A stretch of 64,000 nt of DNA from Catenaria anguillulae PL171 (taxonomy: Eukaryota; Blastocladiomycota; Blastocladiomycetes; Blastocladiales; Catenariaceae), in NCBI GenBank assembly GCA_002102555.1, contig MCFL01000014.1:186001-250000 (forward strand), read 5' to 3'. Positions 20,482 through 31,531 of the stretch are shown here, piece after piece. The notes under the pieces are model-generated. The model had not been told where the DNA came from. It did not search any database and saw only the letters and a list, made by a program, of their open reading frames with translations. Numbering within the stretch: position 1 is the stretch's first letter; the number at the start of each line of letters is the position of its first letter. Made by a program: the position numbers and the translations under genes.

Positions 20482-22996
20482 GGGATCGGCTGGCCGAGCG
20501 GAAGAGTCTATGGTTGGTTGATAGATTGAATGGTGATTGCAGCCTGGGTCAGCGGATTTCGAGAGACACAGATAACGGATAGAGAATGGCATGAGGGATA
20601 GAGAGAGAGGGAAGAGTGCAGAGCTGATCTCCTCTGCTCTGCAGAACAAATCAACCGGGCGCAAAGGTCTGTAAGCGGCAGTGAGAAAGATGAGGGAAGG
20701 GAGTGACGTGAGAGCAAAGGGGACCCATTCCCCAGATGCCATGGACGAGGCGACCAAGACCCGGCTGGTATCAAAGACCCAATACATGATATGGGGCGGG
20801 CAGCAGTCAGGGAGTGTGGGAACCGGGAACGAGCCGCATTCCAAGTGATGAAGGAGGAACGGGTGGTGAATCTGGGTGTCACAGGTGATGGCAGTCGAGT
20901 TTGCACGTTTGGAGGCGCCTCGCACAGAGGTGAGGCTCGTGTCTCATGGATTTGTCTCGCGCCCGCGCCACGTCTCCGTTCATCGCACGATGATGGATTC
21001 TGTGGCATGCCAAGTGACAAACACAAACAGAGGATCCAGCACCATGAACCATGACAAATGACGAAGGCCGCAATGCGCAGCACCTGGCGTGCATGGAGGA
21101 TATGTACGACCAAACATACACCCAAAACCTCCACAGCACACATGGACCCATCCGCTCATTCCCACCGCACAGCACCAGTTGGATCAACACAAGCGCCCAC
21201 GACCCAGAGACCTGCGAGAATCAGTGGGTCCATCGAGAACACGGACTCCCGAGCCGCTAGTACATGTCGAGTGTCGTGCGCTGCAGAGTAGGGGGAGCCG
21301 GGAGGTGTGGACAAGGGATCGGAACAACGGAAGGACACTGGAAACGTGAAACACACCCTGGGAAATTGCGGTGCTGGAAAAGAAGGCCTTGAAAGGCGAG
21401 GGCGTTGACGGAAACGAAGCGGCGGTGGGCGAGAAGAAACGCATTGGGGATACTGTTGGTGTTGAGGTTATCGCCTGGCGAAATCGGGCGTTGGTGCTGA
21501 CTGCCGAAGGGGTTGGTTGAATGTGCAGTTGGTACGATAGTAGACGCCCGATCGAGGAGTGGTGGTTGTTTTGACGAATGGACAGAGTATTGTACAGTTG
21601 AGAGCAAAGAGCAAAGAGCAAAGAACTGATTGGGATCGCAAGCAAGCAAGAGCGAGCGAGGGACAACTGAGATGAATGCAGAGGCAGGGAGACGTGGGAA
21701 CAGGCTAGCCAGGACCAGAGCAAGAGATGTGTCTAGATGTGAGTGGTATACGTCTACTTTTCAATGAGTGTATCGGGGAGAATCTTGGGTAGGTCGGTCA
21801 CGGTAACAGAGCAGGCGCGCGAGCCTTTGCCCTCAGGTCGCAGAAAAGTACTTAAGTACTTTGAGGCCGACAACCATGACGTCGAAATTGGTGGGAATGC
21901 CCTGCGGCACATGGCTGTGAATGCAGATACGTACAAGAATAGTGTGTGCAGCCGATCAGGCAAAGAAAAGAAACTACAACCGCACAGAAAAGGAACCCAA
22001 AATGCGGCGGGAAGGATTGAAAAGCCGGGGCGCACGTGAGTATAAAAGGGAGAAGAGGCAAGGTTGGGATCGCCTTTTCCAAAAACGGACCATCAGTGAG
22101 GCGTTTATGGCGCTTGCCGTGCCGGTCAATCGGCAGCCGGCCGTTCGATCGAGCTGCCTTTCTTGTCAGGCTGGTGAGTTTGTCTCGCGTGCTTGCACTC
22201 GACAAGAGTATTCCCAGATGCAGAGTCAAGGCTGCACTTGCTTGCGAGGAGCGGACATCTTTTCTCCATTGGTCAGTTCTAAGGATGTCCACTCATGGCA
22301 GGTGCTCTGCATGATTGAACAGCTGAAGCCTCGTTTCCGAGCCAAGGGTCCTTTGATGCCGCCAAATCCCACCTTGGCAACAATTTGTGCACTCAAATCA
22401 TTTCTTGACAATTGGTCAATGCCGAGTCCGTGCCTGGATTGGAGATTGGTAGCCACCCGCATGACCATCGCTGATGGTTTCCATCCATCTGACAGTTCCC
22501 AGGCACTACGTATTCCCACGGGACGAGTGTCAAGGGAATGATTGATTGCACGTCTTGTTAGACATTGGCCACACATCTACTTTGGCTGCGGGATGGCAAC
22601 ATGCACGGTGTGACGAGTTGCATGATTTCTCGGGAGAGGCACTTGGTGTACACAGACGCGTCAAGGGCTCAACTCGGCTGCTCATGGTGGTGTCAGTGTC
22701 ATGTGATATTGAAGGCTTGCCGCAATGGCCAAGGAAGGTTGCAAGAATGCTCATGGAATGCGACCGATGACGTGAAGGCTGTGGTTGGATCGGCGGGCTT
22801 CTTCCACACCAGATCCACCGCAGATCCGTTCATGTTCATGATTGTTCAAGTCAAAATCTATCTCATATTTATGTTTGCAAGAAAACACAATCCTGGCTGT
22901 GACTGCCTGCATTCCCTTTTAGAATCACTGTGCATTTCCGAACAGTCGCCATTCTACCCAGCCTCATTGTCCCATCGCTCCTCCCCATCGTCCACC
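20482..22996. other. Long intergenic region with one TATA-like element
   Basis: No gene recognised in 2.5 kb. The first few hundred bases are the leader and promoter of the SAP-domain gene. A TATAAAA element lies at 22041-22047 in plus orientation, but the open frame after it (about 22108-22541) has no recognisable domain and poor coding character. Low-complexity gcaaagagcaaagagc repeats lie near 21605-21622. Confidence 0.4.
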
Positions 22997-23759
22997 ATGC
23001 TGGCTATATCTTATTCGGATGTTGAAATCCTTGGCGACTCTGCGCCCAAGCAACTCGTTCCGACTTTGAATTCGACCAGCCGATCGCGCCCCGTGATCTC
23101 CCTCTCGCACTCCACGGCCCACTTACATCGATGCCATCAAGTGTCACAACGGCGCCCACGTCACTCCAGCCAGTCAAGCGCGCGACTTCTTCCACACACA
23201 AACCGCAGCCAATCTTACTTCATCATGCGATGGCCGCACGGGGCCATACCTTTCCGACCACGGCATCGACTCTCAAAACCTTTGGCCTAGTAACGGCCCT
23301 TCGTTTGGACCGGGTCGAGGCGCTACCCAAACGGCCCGGCAGGACATGGGCGTAACGCGCATGCGTCTTCCACATCACGGTGGCGGCCATCATGCAAAAT
23401 ACGGGTTTGGGGCGCTGCGGCAGCATGTCGACAACCCGTCGTCCCCATTTGCCGCGAATGGTGCAAGCCACGCGACGATTGGTTGCGGCGGATCCGTGCA
23501 TCGCATAATCAGCAGCGGTCCATTTGAATCCGTTCATTCGCGCTCGAATTCGTCTCAGGGCAACCGCTCAGGCCCCAGATACGTCATCGCATCTGTTGCC
23601 TGTGCCAACTGCATTTGCTCAGGCACGGTCTCTGTCAACATCATCGACATTGTACAAGCGCAAGCGGACGCGCATGTTGTAGTCATGGACAACACGATTG
23701 CCGACGATGCGGAAGGCATGCCCCCAACTTACTTGGCCGCTTAATCATGGGCGGTGGGG
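22997..23759 (+). other. Unresolved coding-like segments upstream of the Dbp5 remnant
   Basis: Three overlapping plus-strand stretches look partly protein-like but cannot be joined. One begins MLAISYSDVEILGDSAPKQL at 22997. One contains SVTTAPTSLQPVKRATSST near 23131-23190. One from 23346 has GPRYVIASVACANC and ends PPTYLAA. They could be a decayed gene, the N-terminal part of the Dbp5-like remnant, or chance. No domain recognised. Confidence 0.25.
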
Positions 23760-25304
23760 TCTTTGACGATCCGGTGCGCAATGCGCGGCCACATTCGCAG
23801 CCTGCACGTGCAAACGCTGCCGGATCACCTTTGAAGCGGCCTAACGAGGCAATTTGGGACAAGAAGGTGATGCGGCAGATGGCGGCGCAAGTCAGGTTGG
23901 TGGTCTCGTTGAGATTACCATCTGAATCGGATCAAGGTGACGCCGCACAATCGCGATGATCCAAATTCGCCCTTGTATTCCGTGTCTCGGTTTGAGGATC
24001 TCGGTCTGTACGTCTCACTTGGCTGAATGGTATCCAAATGTCTCGCTCACCTCACGCGTTACAAGTACAGACCATCCGAGCTTTTGCGTGGCCTCTACTC
24101 GCTCAACTACAATAAGCCCTCGACAATCCAAGAGCGTGCTCTCCCACTCCTCCTGCACGACCCACCCACCAACCTCATTACCCAACCGCAATCCGGAACG
24201 GGCAAAACAGCCGCTTTTGTCCTGACCATGCTCAGACGCATCGACCTCGCTGACACGACGGGCCTACCACGAGCAGTGTGCCTCGTCAATGCGCGCAAAC
24301 TCGCCGTCCAAGTCGTTGATGTTGTCCGCAGCATGGGCATGTACATGAACGGGCTGCAAGTGAAGTCATTGACGGCTGGCATGCCGCCGCCGCCCCGCGG
24401 TACGCGCATTTTGGTCGACACGCTGCGGCGCATCTTGTCGTTGCGGCAACGGCGCAGGATTACTTGAGCCAAGTGCGAGTGTTTGTGCTCGACGCGGCCG
24501 ACACACTCACGGACGGCCAAAACTTGACGCAGCAGACGGTGGCATGGCCAATCAAGATGCGCAAATGGTCTTGTTTTCGGCAACGTTTCCGGACCGCGTC
24601 CCCCGGTTTGCCGACCAGTTTGCCCCCAATGCAAACAAGATCATGTTGCCGCTAGCCGAGGTGCGCCTGGACGCCATCATATAGTTTGCGTTGCATAGGC
24701 AGATACCTGGTCTGCACGCCAAGCTCGCGGCGCTGTCGGACACTTACGGGTTGCTCAGCGTCGGGCAGCCGCTCGTGTTTGTGGATCGCAAGGAAACGGT
24801 GTATCGGGTGGCCGAAATGATGGAGAGTCAAGACCATGAGGTGGCCGTGTTGACGGGTGACGATTTGCCCGGAGTTCGCGACCAGACCATGAAATTCTTT
24901 CGCGAGGGGCTGACTAAGGCGCTTGTGTTGACCACTGTGCTGGCCAGGGGGTTTGACGTGCTGCAAGTCAATTTGGTAGTCAACTTGGACTTGCACAAGC
25001 ACGCTTTGACTGACAGGCCCGATTTCCAGGCGTACATTCATCGGGTGGGTTGGACAGACCGGTTTGGACGGGCTGGGGTGGCCATCTACTTTATTGATAG
25101 GCCCGAGGCCGAGCGGATTATGGTATGTTGTGCTTGGACTCTTGCGACAGCAGAGTCGCAGGTGAGACACTGACTCGCGGCGTGAAAATTCAAATCATTA
25201 TAGGAATCTATCCGTCAGCATTACGGCGGCATGACCATTCACCCATGCCTAATGACGATTTCGAGGGCATGGAGCGTCTGCTCAAGTCGGTCCAAGTGTT
25301 GTGA
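23760..25304 (+). pseudogene. Degenerate DBP5/DDX19-type DEAD-box helicase
   Basis: Dbp5 is the RNA helicase that drives mRNA export at the nuclear pore. The order of motifs matches it throughout: DPNSPLYSVSRFEDLGL, then RGLYSLNYNKPSTIQERALP (Q motif region), motif I QSGTGKTAAFVLTML, LFSATFP (motif III), TTVLARGFDVLQVNLVVN (motifs IV-V), YIHRVG (motif VI), and a C-terminus near PNDDFEGMERLLKSVQVL with TGA at 25302. Several signs of decay are visible. Motif II is DAAD instead of DEAD (GAG to GCG). Motif Ia reads NARKLA instead of PSRELA. Motif VI is HRVGWTDR instead of HRIGRTGR. There is an in-frame TAG near 24683 inside AII-stop-FALH. The frame changes several times, for example near 24460 and at both ends. 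The catalytic substitutions are independent of any indel error, so this copy cannot be a normal helicase. A functional Dbp5 should exist elsewhere in the genome. Confidence 0.75.
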
Positions 25305-26941
25305 CACCTGCTCTTCCCAGGCCGTCGTTGACATCGTCCTCGACCACGCCCTCGTGACACGGCTGTCAGCTCAAAGCCAACTTTCTCCGTCACGGCTCCA
25401 CGGCCGTCAGCATCGACCGCGGGTCGACCTCCAATCTTGCACGTGCCAAACGCACTGCTGCAACCACTACTACCGCCGCACAAGTCAACGGCTCCCAGGG
25501 TCGTGAACGAATCGGAGCCAAGCCCGCGGCTACGAAACCAAACGCGCCTGCGTCCGCCAAAGAAATACGCGGGGTGGCAAGCTCGTCTGAGCCTACCCGC
25601 GCATTGCCCAAGCACCTGCAGGAAGCCTTGCCGTACGCCAAGGCCATGGTTCTGACGCACAAGGCGTTTGGCGAGCCCGCCGCTTTGGCAAGGACGTCGT
25701 GGCGTACATTGATTCGCTGACCAAGAGCAAGCCGCTCTCCAAAAGATGACGCGAAAGACGTATGTATCCGTTCCATTTGCCGATACTGTATGTCAAATGA
25801 GCTCACTTGCAACGGTTCCCCACTCCAGGGACTCTCTATTTCTTCCATTGCCCGCTCTCGCCTCAATGTCTCGATCTCGAAGCCCGCCCGGAGCATGGAG
25901 GCAGGTATCCACTCGTTTGCGCTGGCTCAAGATCTGCTTAATCAATCGATGGCAGACCGAAACATCACCCCAACCATTACAAAGCTTCACTCGCCGGCAT
26001 TCGACTCCGGCATTCCACTTTATTCGTTCACCAATCTGCTCTGGTTCGCAGCTCAGCTCCCAGATGGTGTCGAGTCGCAAGTGATCGTGTTGTACCTGGT
26101 TTGCATCCAGCGTTCATTGCCGTCGTTCGCGATTTTTTTGGGGTGCAACGAGTCAAACAAACGGTATGGACGCTACCACTTCACAATTCCAGTGCTGGTT
26201 GGTTAATGGCCATGACTTCTTTTTTTTGTCCCTAGCCCTCATGATGGGCCCAATTCTGAAAACATCGGTGCCTGGGTGCCATCATCGGGCAAAGGCACAG
26301 TCCCAAACGATGTCGATTTTGGCCGCTTGTCGGCATTGATTGCTTTTGTATACGTTGCTGTGCGTGTTCCCACCACGTCTTCTTTGTTCAAACCACCAAA
26401 TGACTGACTTCTTCACCTTGACTGTATTCCAGGTTTCGTCCACTTTGTCCACACCACACAAAATTGGAGGTCCAATCGCCGTCGCGGCATATCGCGCCTG
26501 CAAGGACACTCTGCATTTGGCCGGCTCAGACCCAAACGTCCGCCTAGTCTCTTCGAAAGTACTTCAATGTAGTTTTCCCAAGCTCGGCTGGCGCCATTGC
26601 GCGCTTGCGCCCCGTCGATGCCTCGGTCCTGGGCCTCAACCTCGCGGCGTTTCCTGGCGACCTTCTTTATCATTGCCCGTGCCCACTGGCACGCGCGCTC
26701 GGTTGTCGCAGACCGTGACATTGATCCGCCGGCGCTGCCGGACCAGGAGCCGCCTCGCGATCGAGATTCCATCCGTGCCCAGGCTGGTCGGGCACCTCGG
26801 TCGCGTGTTGTCGAGAGTGATGAGGATGACGCTGGCGCGGTTTTTGATGAGCAAGAGAACGATGGCGCATTGATTTCTATGACATCTGAGGATGATGAAG
26901 TGCAAGCAGGATTGATCCAAGACCAGGACGATGACAATTGA
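25305..26941 (+). CDS. Unrecognised spliced gene (possibly decaying)
   Basis: Protein-like stretches on the plus strand suggest one spliced gene, but I do not recognise it. Near 25600-25745 there is PKHLQEALPYAKAMVLTHKAFG followed, one frame over, by ARRFGKDVVAYIDSLTKS. From about 25880 comes RSMEAGIHSFALAQDLLNQS, then PLYSFTNLLWFAAQLPDG. After a likely intron ending in CCCTAG near 26236 comes VDFGRLSALIAF. A second likely intron (GTATACGTTG near 26348 to ATTCCAG near 26432) joins in frame to VSSTLSTPHKIGGPIAVAAY. The 3' end encodes a strongly acidic tail (ESDEDDAGAVFDEQE) ending in TGA at 26939. Frame changes near 25690 and 26560-26650 prevent a full model. The exact start is unknown. It lies immediately after the Dbp5 remnant, and the two could share a history of decay. 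Confidence 0.35.
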
Positions 26942-27165
26942 GTACATTGCCCATGTCATGACTCTAACACACGATCCGATGACTCGACACATGTATTGTG
27001 TTCCTGATATTGTGCATGAAAGAAATCCAATCCGAACTTGGAAGAAAGTAATACATGCCTTGGATACCAATGAAACTAAGTAATGGAAATGAATGTATCA
27101 AGGTACAAGTGCAAACTTGGTACGTGAAGAAGGATGAATATTTACAAGTGAAACGAAAAACAATC

Positions 27166-28829
27166 TCACGCAGATCGACTGGGCTCGGTCGAGCTTGACG
27201 CCTCTGCTGCCGCAGGAGCAACGACGTGATGCTCGTCATCGTCTTCCTCGTCAATCGTAAACGTGACAACCTCCTCCATTTCCAAAGCCGTTCCGGGCAT
27301 TCCGTCCTCGCCGACCTCGCCTTCGCCACCCGCCGCCGGCTTCCGCCTCACCACGCCTCCCTCTGCCCGGCTTTGCTCATCATCCTCGTCATCATCCTCA
27401 TCATCTGCCCACATGCCACCTGCACCAACCTGTGTGTACGGATTGGCGGCCACGGGCCTAAACTTCCATCCCATGATGGCATAAAACCATGCGCTAACGC
27501 CTTCCAGGAACGCGTCGGCTACCCACAAGTGCGTAAACGGCAACACGGCTTGCAGGACCACGGCAATAATGCGTGTCAGGTACAAGTACCCGAGTACAAT
27601 GCCGTACAGCGTGCCCCAAAGCTTGATCTTGTCAAGCGTTTGTTGCGCCTTGCCATCGTCCTCGGCGGCTTGCAGCAAGTGTGCGCGTGTCGACAGAATG
27701 ATCCACAGGATCATCAGAAACGAAGCCAGGTCAAAGAGCGGAAAGATGGATGTCCAGGTGGTCCAGGACTGCGACCCGAACGCAAGCACTTCAATCATGA
27801 ACCGGGCAAAGTTGGTCACGAGTTGCAAGGGGATGATGCATAGGACAATGCGGCGTTCGCGTTTGGGCAGGATGGGACGCACAAATGACCAGCCAGAGGC
27901 AATGAGGGCGACAATGGTCATGGCGACCGACGATTTGATAAATGTGAGAATGTAGGCGGCCAGGTCCCAGCCCTTTGCGTCAACGCCATTGTCAAGGTAC
28001 CATGTTTGCACAGAGTGGAAGGTTTTGTCGACGACCAGCAAGACGAGGAGGAGCAGCATCATGCGGTGGATCCAAAAGACTTGGGCTCTGTGTCAATTCA
28101 ACTCAATTGTGAGTGGCTTTGGATTCCTGCAACCAAGCGAAAGGGCAAGACGTACTCTGGCTCACGCATCATCTTGACAAACTTTGCCATGAGAAGCACA
28201 TAAAACGCTGCGGCCAAAAAGAAAATACGAGGCAATGGCTGCAACCCAACATCCAATAGGGAATTGGGCGGATTGACTGCCTTGTACTCGAGGGTGGCCG
28301 AAATGGCCGGTCCAGTCTTGGCCCGGTGCCATCTGGGTCCATTCCCCAGTTGTAACAGTTGAGCAAGTAGGCCGTCCACATGGCCGATTCGTTCTGCGTG
28401 ATGCGGTGCACATAGTTTGTGGCCGAGCCGACGCCACGCAAGTCGACCGACGTGGTGATGTTGGCAGGCAAGCCCCATTCGTTGGGGCACTTTGCCGAGG
28501 GACGGCGCCCAAGGGTTCGGCAAGCGACTCGGTACGGATGATGAAGAGGCCGATGAACTTTGCGTCGCTGGTTTCGGACCCGCCGTTGGGCACGTCCGAG
28601 ATGGCCAGGTCGTCACGGACAGGTTGAGCGAGCCGCCGGGGGCAAAGCCAAACTCGAGCACGGGGATGATGGCGCGGCGGTCCTGGGAGAGGCGCAAGGC
28701 AGCGGCCGAGGCGTGTGACGTGAGAAGGGCCAGTGTCACCAAGATGACGACGAGGGGGCCATGGACCAGGCGGGGGATTGGCGGCGGCCGAGGCCGGCCG
28801 GGGCAGGCGCAGGCGCAGAGTCGATTCAT
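27166..28829 (-). CDS. GPR107/GPR108-like seven-helix Golgi membrane protein (LUSTR family)
   Basis: The LUSTR family are seven-helix Golgi/endosome membrane proteins linked to trafficking. The start is ATG 28829 with a signal peptide (LVVILVTLALLTSHASA). The lumenal part begins LEFGFAPGGSLNLSV, then moves through two other frames (RDDLAISDVPNGGSE, KFIGLFIIRTES; then ANITTSVDLRGVGS, HRITQNESAMWTAYLLNC). It returns to the first frame at GPAISATLEYKAVNPPNSLL and the first helix. Intron 28155-28088 (GTACGT to ACACAG) joins MREPE to AQVFWIHRMMLLLLVLLV. The conserved core follows: YILTFIKSSVAMTIVALIA, GWSFVRPILPKRERRI, DGKAQQTLDKIKLW, LTRIIAVVLQAVLPF and FYAIMGWKFRPVAANPY. The tail is acidic and ends at 27166. 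The three frame changes near 28640, 28510 and 28310 each equal one missing base, and since the rest is well conserved I treat the gene as functional. Confidence 0.85.
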
Positions 28830-29203
28830 GGTATTGTGGTGGAAAATGCAAGTGGTCAAAGGAGGTGCGAGTGCATGGCGGCCACCTTGATGGCTTGGGT
28901 GTCCGAGTCGAGAGAGCTTGGCGTGGTTGGTTATGTCCGACGTTACTTACCTACGACGTGTCGGGTAATGGACCGGATCGCGACAAAAAATTTCAAGTCC
29001 GCCAACGTGCCACTGCTGTCACACAAATGGCTGTTGCATACGTACATCCGGTTGCCACGTCTTCGAATTCGAATACGAAATCGATCTTCGTCAATGGAAT
29101 TGCCGCTATCCTCATATCAGCGTCTGCCTGTCTGCCACTCGCAGCACAGCACCCCATGCAAGCTTAAGCACCCACCCGCCACTTCCAGTTGGTCAACGTC
29201 ATC
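28830..29203. promoter_or_regulatory. Divergent promoter region
   Basis: This 374-base gap separates the GPR107-like gene (minus) from the alpha/beta hydrolase gene (plus), so both promoters must lie here or overlap the genes. No TATA element stands out. Confidence 0.4.
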
Positions 29204-30469
29204 ATGACTCCACCGGCACCGCCACTCACTTCCATGCTCTCGGGCCTGGTCCAATCTGCCTCGTCCATCTTCTCCTCGGACAACCTCCAAAGCCATCCCG
29301 GCTCCTCTGCGCGCACCGCCCGCAACGTTGTGCTGTTTGTCCACGGCTTTCTGGGCTCCGAAGAGTCGTTTTTCCAGTTCCCACGCCACCTCGAGGCCCG
29401 CCTGCACGAGCTGCACGGCTTCGAGTCGCATACCTTCCCTGCCTACGACTGCAAGCACTCGATCCAGGTCGCCGCCACCAGGGTCGCACAGTACCTGCGG
29501 TCACTGGTCCCCGTGGTTGACGAAACCGATGTCGATGTCGGCAATCCGGCCGCAAGGTTGAATGTGGTTCTCATTGCACATTCCATGGGCGGGCTCGTGG
29601 TTGCCGATGCAGTCCGCATGCTGTACGACGAGGACGATGGCGTCGAGGGATCCTTTTCGACGTCGTTTGCGTCAAGCACGACCACTACCAGCCCACCACC
29701 TCGGATTCAAGCATCAAGACCGTTGCCAGTACCGACCTCGTCTCCTTCCGCCAACAACCACACCCTCCGCGTCCACGTCCAGCGTCCCAGCACCCAATCA
29801 ATGTCCTTGGCGTCCTGGCCTTTGACTCGCCCTACTTTCACCTCCATCCAGACATGCTCAACCTTGCTCATCGGCCATTGGCCAACGTGGTCGACATTGT
29901 ACTCAACGGCGGGTCGCTGTGGACAAAGCTGGCGGCGCTGGCCGTCCCCGCAGCCATTGGTGCGGCCATGGCGCGGTACTTGCCAGAGTACATTGAGTTC
30001 TTGGCGCCGTTGTTTGCCGAGTCGTTGACGAGACGGGTGGCCAGGGTGCAATACTTGTTGGATCGCGGCATTCGGTTTGCGTGCTTCTACCCAAAGGTAT
30101 ACATATGCTATTCCTTGCGCTGGCCTTGGATTTCTTTTTTTGCGCTACACTTGTCTCACTGTCTTTTTTCATTTTGCGTGTTTTAAACAGTTGGCACAAT
30201 CCAATCCGAAACCGTGGACGTTTATTTACCTGCCCACGGCACTTCCGCCACACATTTCCGCCCTCTTTCACCCGATTCCCACCAACCTGACCAACCCCTT
30301 GGAAGCACACACACACATCTTTGATGCGCAGCTCAACTCGATCCCATACGGCCGGCTCGTGGCCGATGTGGTGGAGCTCATTCACTCGTGGCACTTGACA
30401 GACGACCCTGCAGTTGCTGCGTCCTTGACCGACTCGGATCTGCCGCCGTGTGAGGATGATTTGGACTGA
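29204..30469 (+). CDS. DUF676-like alpha/beta hydrolase (putative lipase/esterase)
   Basis: Start ATG 29204 (MTPPAPPLTSMLSGLVQS). The hydrolase core begins with the oxyanion-loop strand NVVLFVHGFLGSEESFFQFP. The nucleophile elbow is LIAHSMGGLVVADAVRML, with Ser in H-S-M-G-G. After a low-complexity linker and one frame change near 29690, the sequence continues HPINVLGVLAFDSPYFHLHP, NVVDIVLNGGSLWTKLAALA and RVQYLLDRGIRFACFYPK. Intron 30097-30190 is followed by WTFIYLPTALPPHISALFHP, SIPYGRLVADVVELIHSW and an acidic tail ending DDLD with TGA at 30467. This layout matches fungal DUF676 serine-esterase-type proteins. The substrate is unknown, with lipid esters the usual guess for the family. The frame change has the sign of one missing base. 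The 3' flank has 14 T in a row followed by a C run. Confidence 0.75.
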
Positions 30470-30579
30470 ATTTTTTTTTTTTTTTCGCGCATCATACCCC
30501 CCCCCAATGTATAGAAGGCGGTCTGTGTGCTTGTGCGTGTGCGTGTGTCAATCAACATATACATGCATCCATCGGCGAA

Positions 30580-31056
30580 TCATGGTTTCCCATGGCCAGT
30601 CCTGCTTGCCGTGGCCACCTGCCTGACGGCCTCTGCATCTTGCTGCACCTGCTCCAGCAACCGCTTGGATGACTCGACAATGGATTTGAACGTGCGGTCG
30701 GCCTCGGTGAGCGAAGCTTCGAGCCGGTGCTTGACTTGGGTCAGGGCATCGAGTTTCGAGTCAATGTCGGCAAGCTCAGATTGCAGCTCGTGGAGTTGGT
30801 GCGAGACTTGAGCCTTGCGCTGCTCGGCGTGGGAAATGGACGAGGTGACCGATCGCAGGTCGCGTCGCAGAGCATCAATGTCTGTGTTAAATACGATGCA
30901 AATCGACGACATGCATGGTCAGAGAGTGATGGAGAGGGTTGACGGATCAAGCCGGGCGGGTGTGGTGCTTGGCGCATAAGTAAATATCATACGCTTGACG
31001 AGGTCTGTGTTGAGAGACTGCAAGGTGGCTGCATATGAGCTCGCGGCATTGGTCAT
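30580..31056 (-). CDS. SSNA1: SSNA1/NA14/DIP13-like microtubule and basal-body protein
   Basis: SSNA1 is a short coiled-coil protein that self-assembles and binds microtubules at centrioles, basal bodies and axonemes. Exon 1 (31056-30993) encodes MTNAASSYAATLQSLNTDLVK. Intron 30992-30882 (GTATGATA to ACACAG) is followed by exon 2 with HIDALRRDLRSVTSSISHAE, QRKAQVSHQLHELQSELADI and SLTEADRTFKSIVESSKRLLEQV. The LQxxNxxLVKxI start and the late TFxxIVESSxxLL block line up with animal and algal SSNA1. The protein is about 121 residues, close to the family's ~105-120. The frame is intact. In fungi this family is expected mainly in flagellated lineages, so the gene is informative about the organism. 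Confidence 0.85.
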
Positions 31057-31531
31057 GATGATGGCAGATCAATCAATGCTTCCGATGGTGAGTGTGGTGC
31101 ACGGTTGTGATCACAGAAGTGAAATAGGGAATGGAGATGTGTTGTAAGGAATGTTGCCGAATGTGAATGAGTTGCAGCGTCTCTGGGGACATGCATCTTC
31201 ATCCAAACCAATGCGAGTATACGTATGAGTGGTTGCGTGAGAAAAGTTCTTTATGAGGAAGCTTTTCCGAATAATGAGCGAAGTGGCATGGAAGGATCGG
31301 CAGACGTCAGCAGACGCCTCCCTTGGCTTGCGTAAAAAGCGAAAAGAGTGTGCAGTTGAGCAATTCATCTGTCGAAGTCTACTTTCTCGTTGGCTTTGGC
31401 TTTAAACTTGAATCCCACCCCTCGGCCTCCATCCATCCATCCATCCATCCATCCATCCATCCATCCATCCATCCATCCATGGTGAGAAGCATCCCATGAA
31501 TGAGCATGTAGCCAGCATCACATCTTCCGCA
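31057..31531. other. Divergent promoter region
   Basis: This lies between SSNA1 (minus) and the Mid1/NALF-like gene (plus) and contains the ATCC microsatellite listed separately. No coding sequence. Leaders and promoters of both genes are expected here. Confidence 0.35.
31429..31481. repeat. (ATCC)n microsatellite, about 13 units
   Basis: A pure ATCC tetranucleotide repeat of about 52 bases. It lies about 50 bases upstream of the predicted start of the Mid1/NALF-like gene, so it is probably in that gene's leader or core promoter. Length variation is likely. Confidence 0.9.

Noticed and set aside
27166-28829. Calling the GPR107-like gene a pseudogene because of three frame breaks
   Set aside because: The protein is otherwise well conserved with good splice sites, and the breaks match the window-wide single-base-deletion pattern, so assembly error is more likely.
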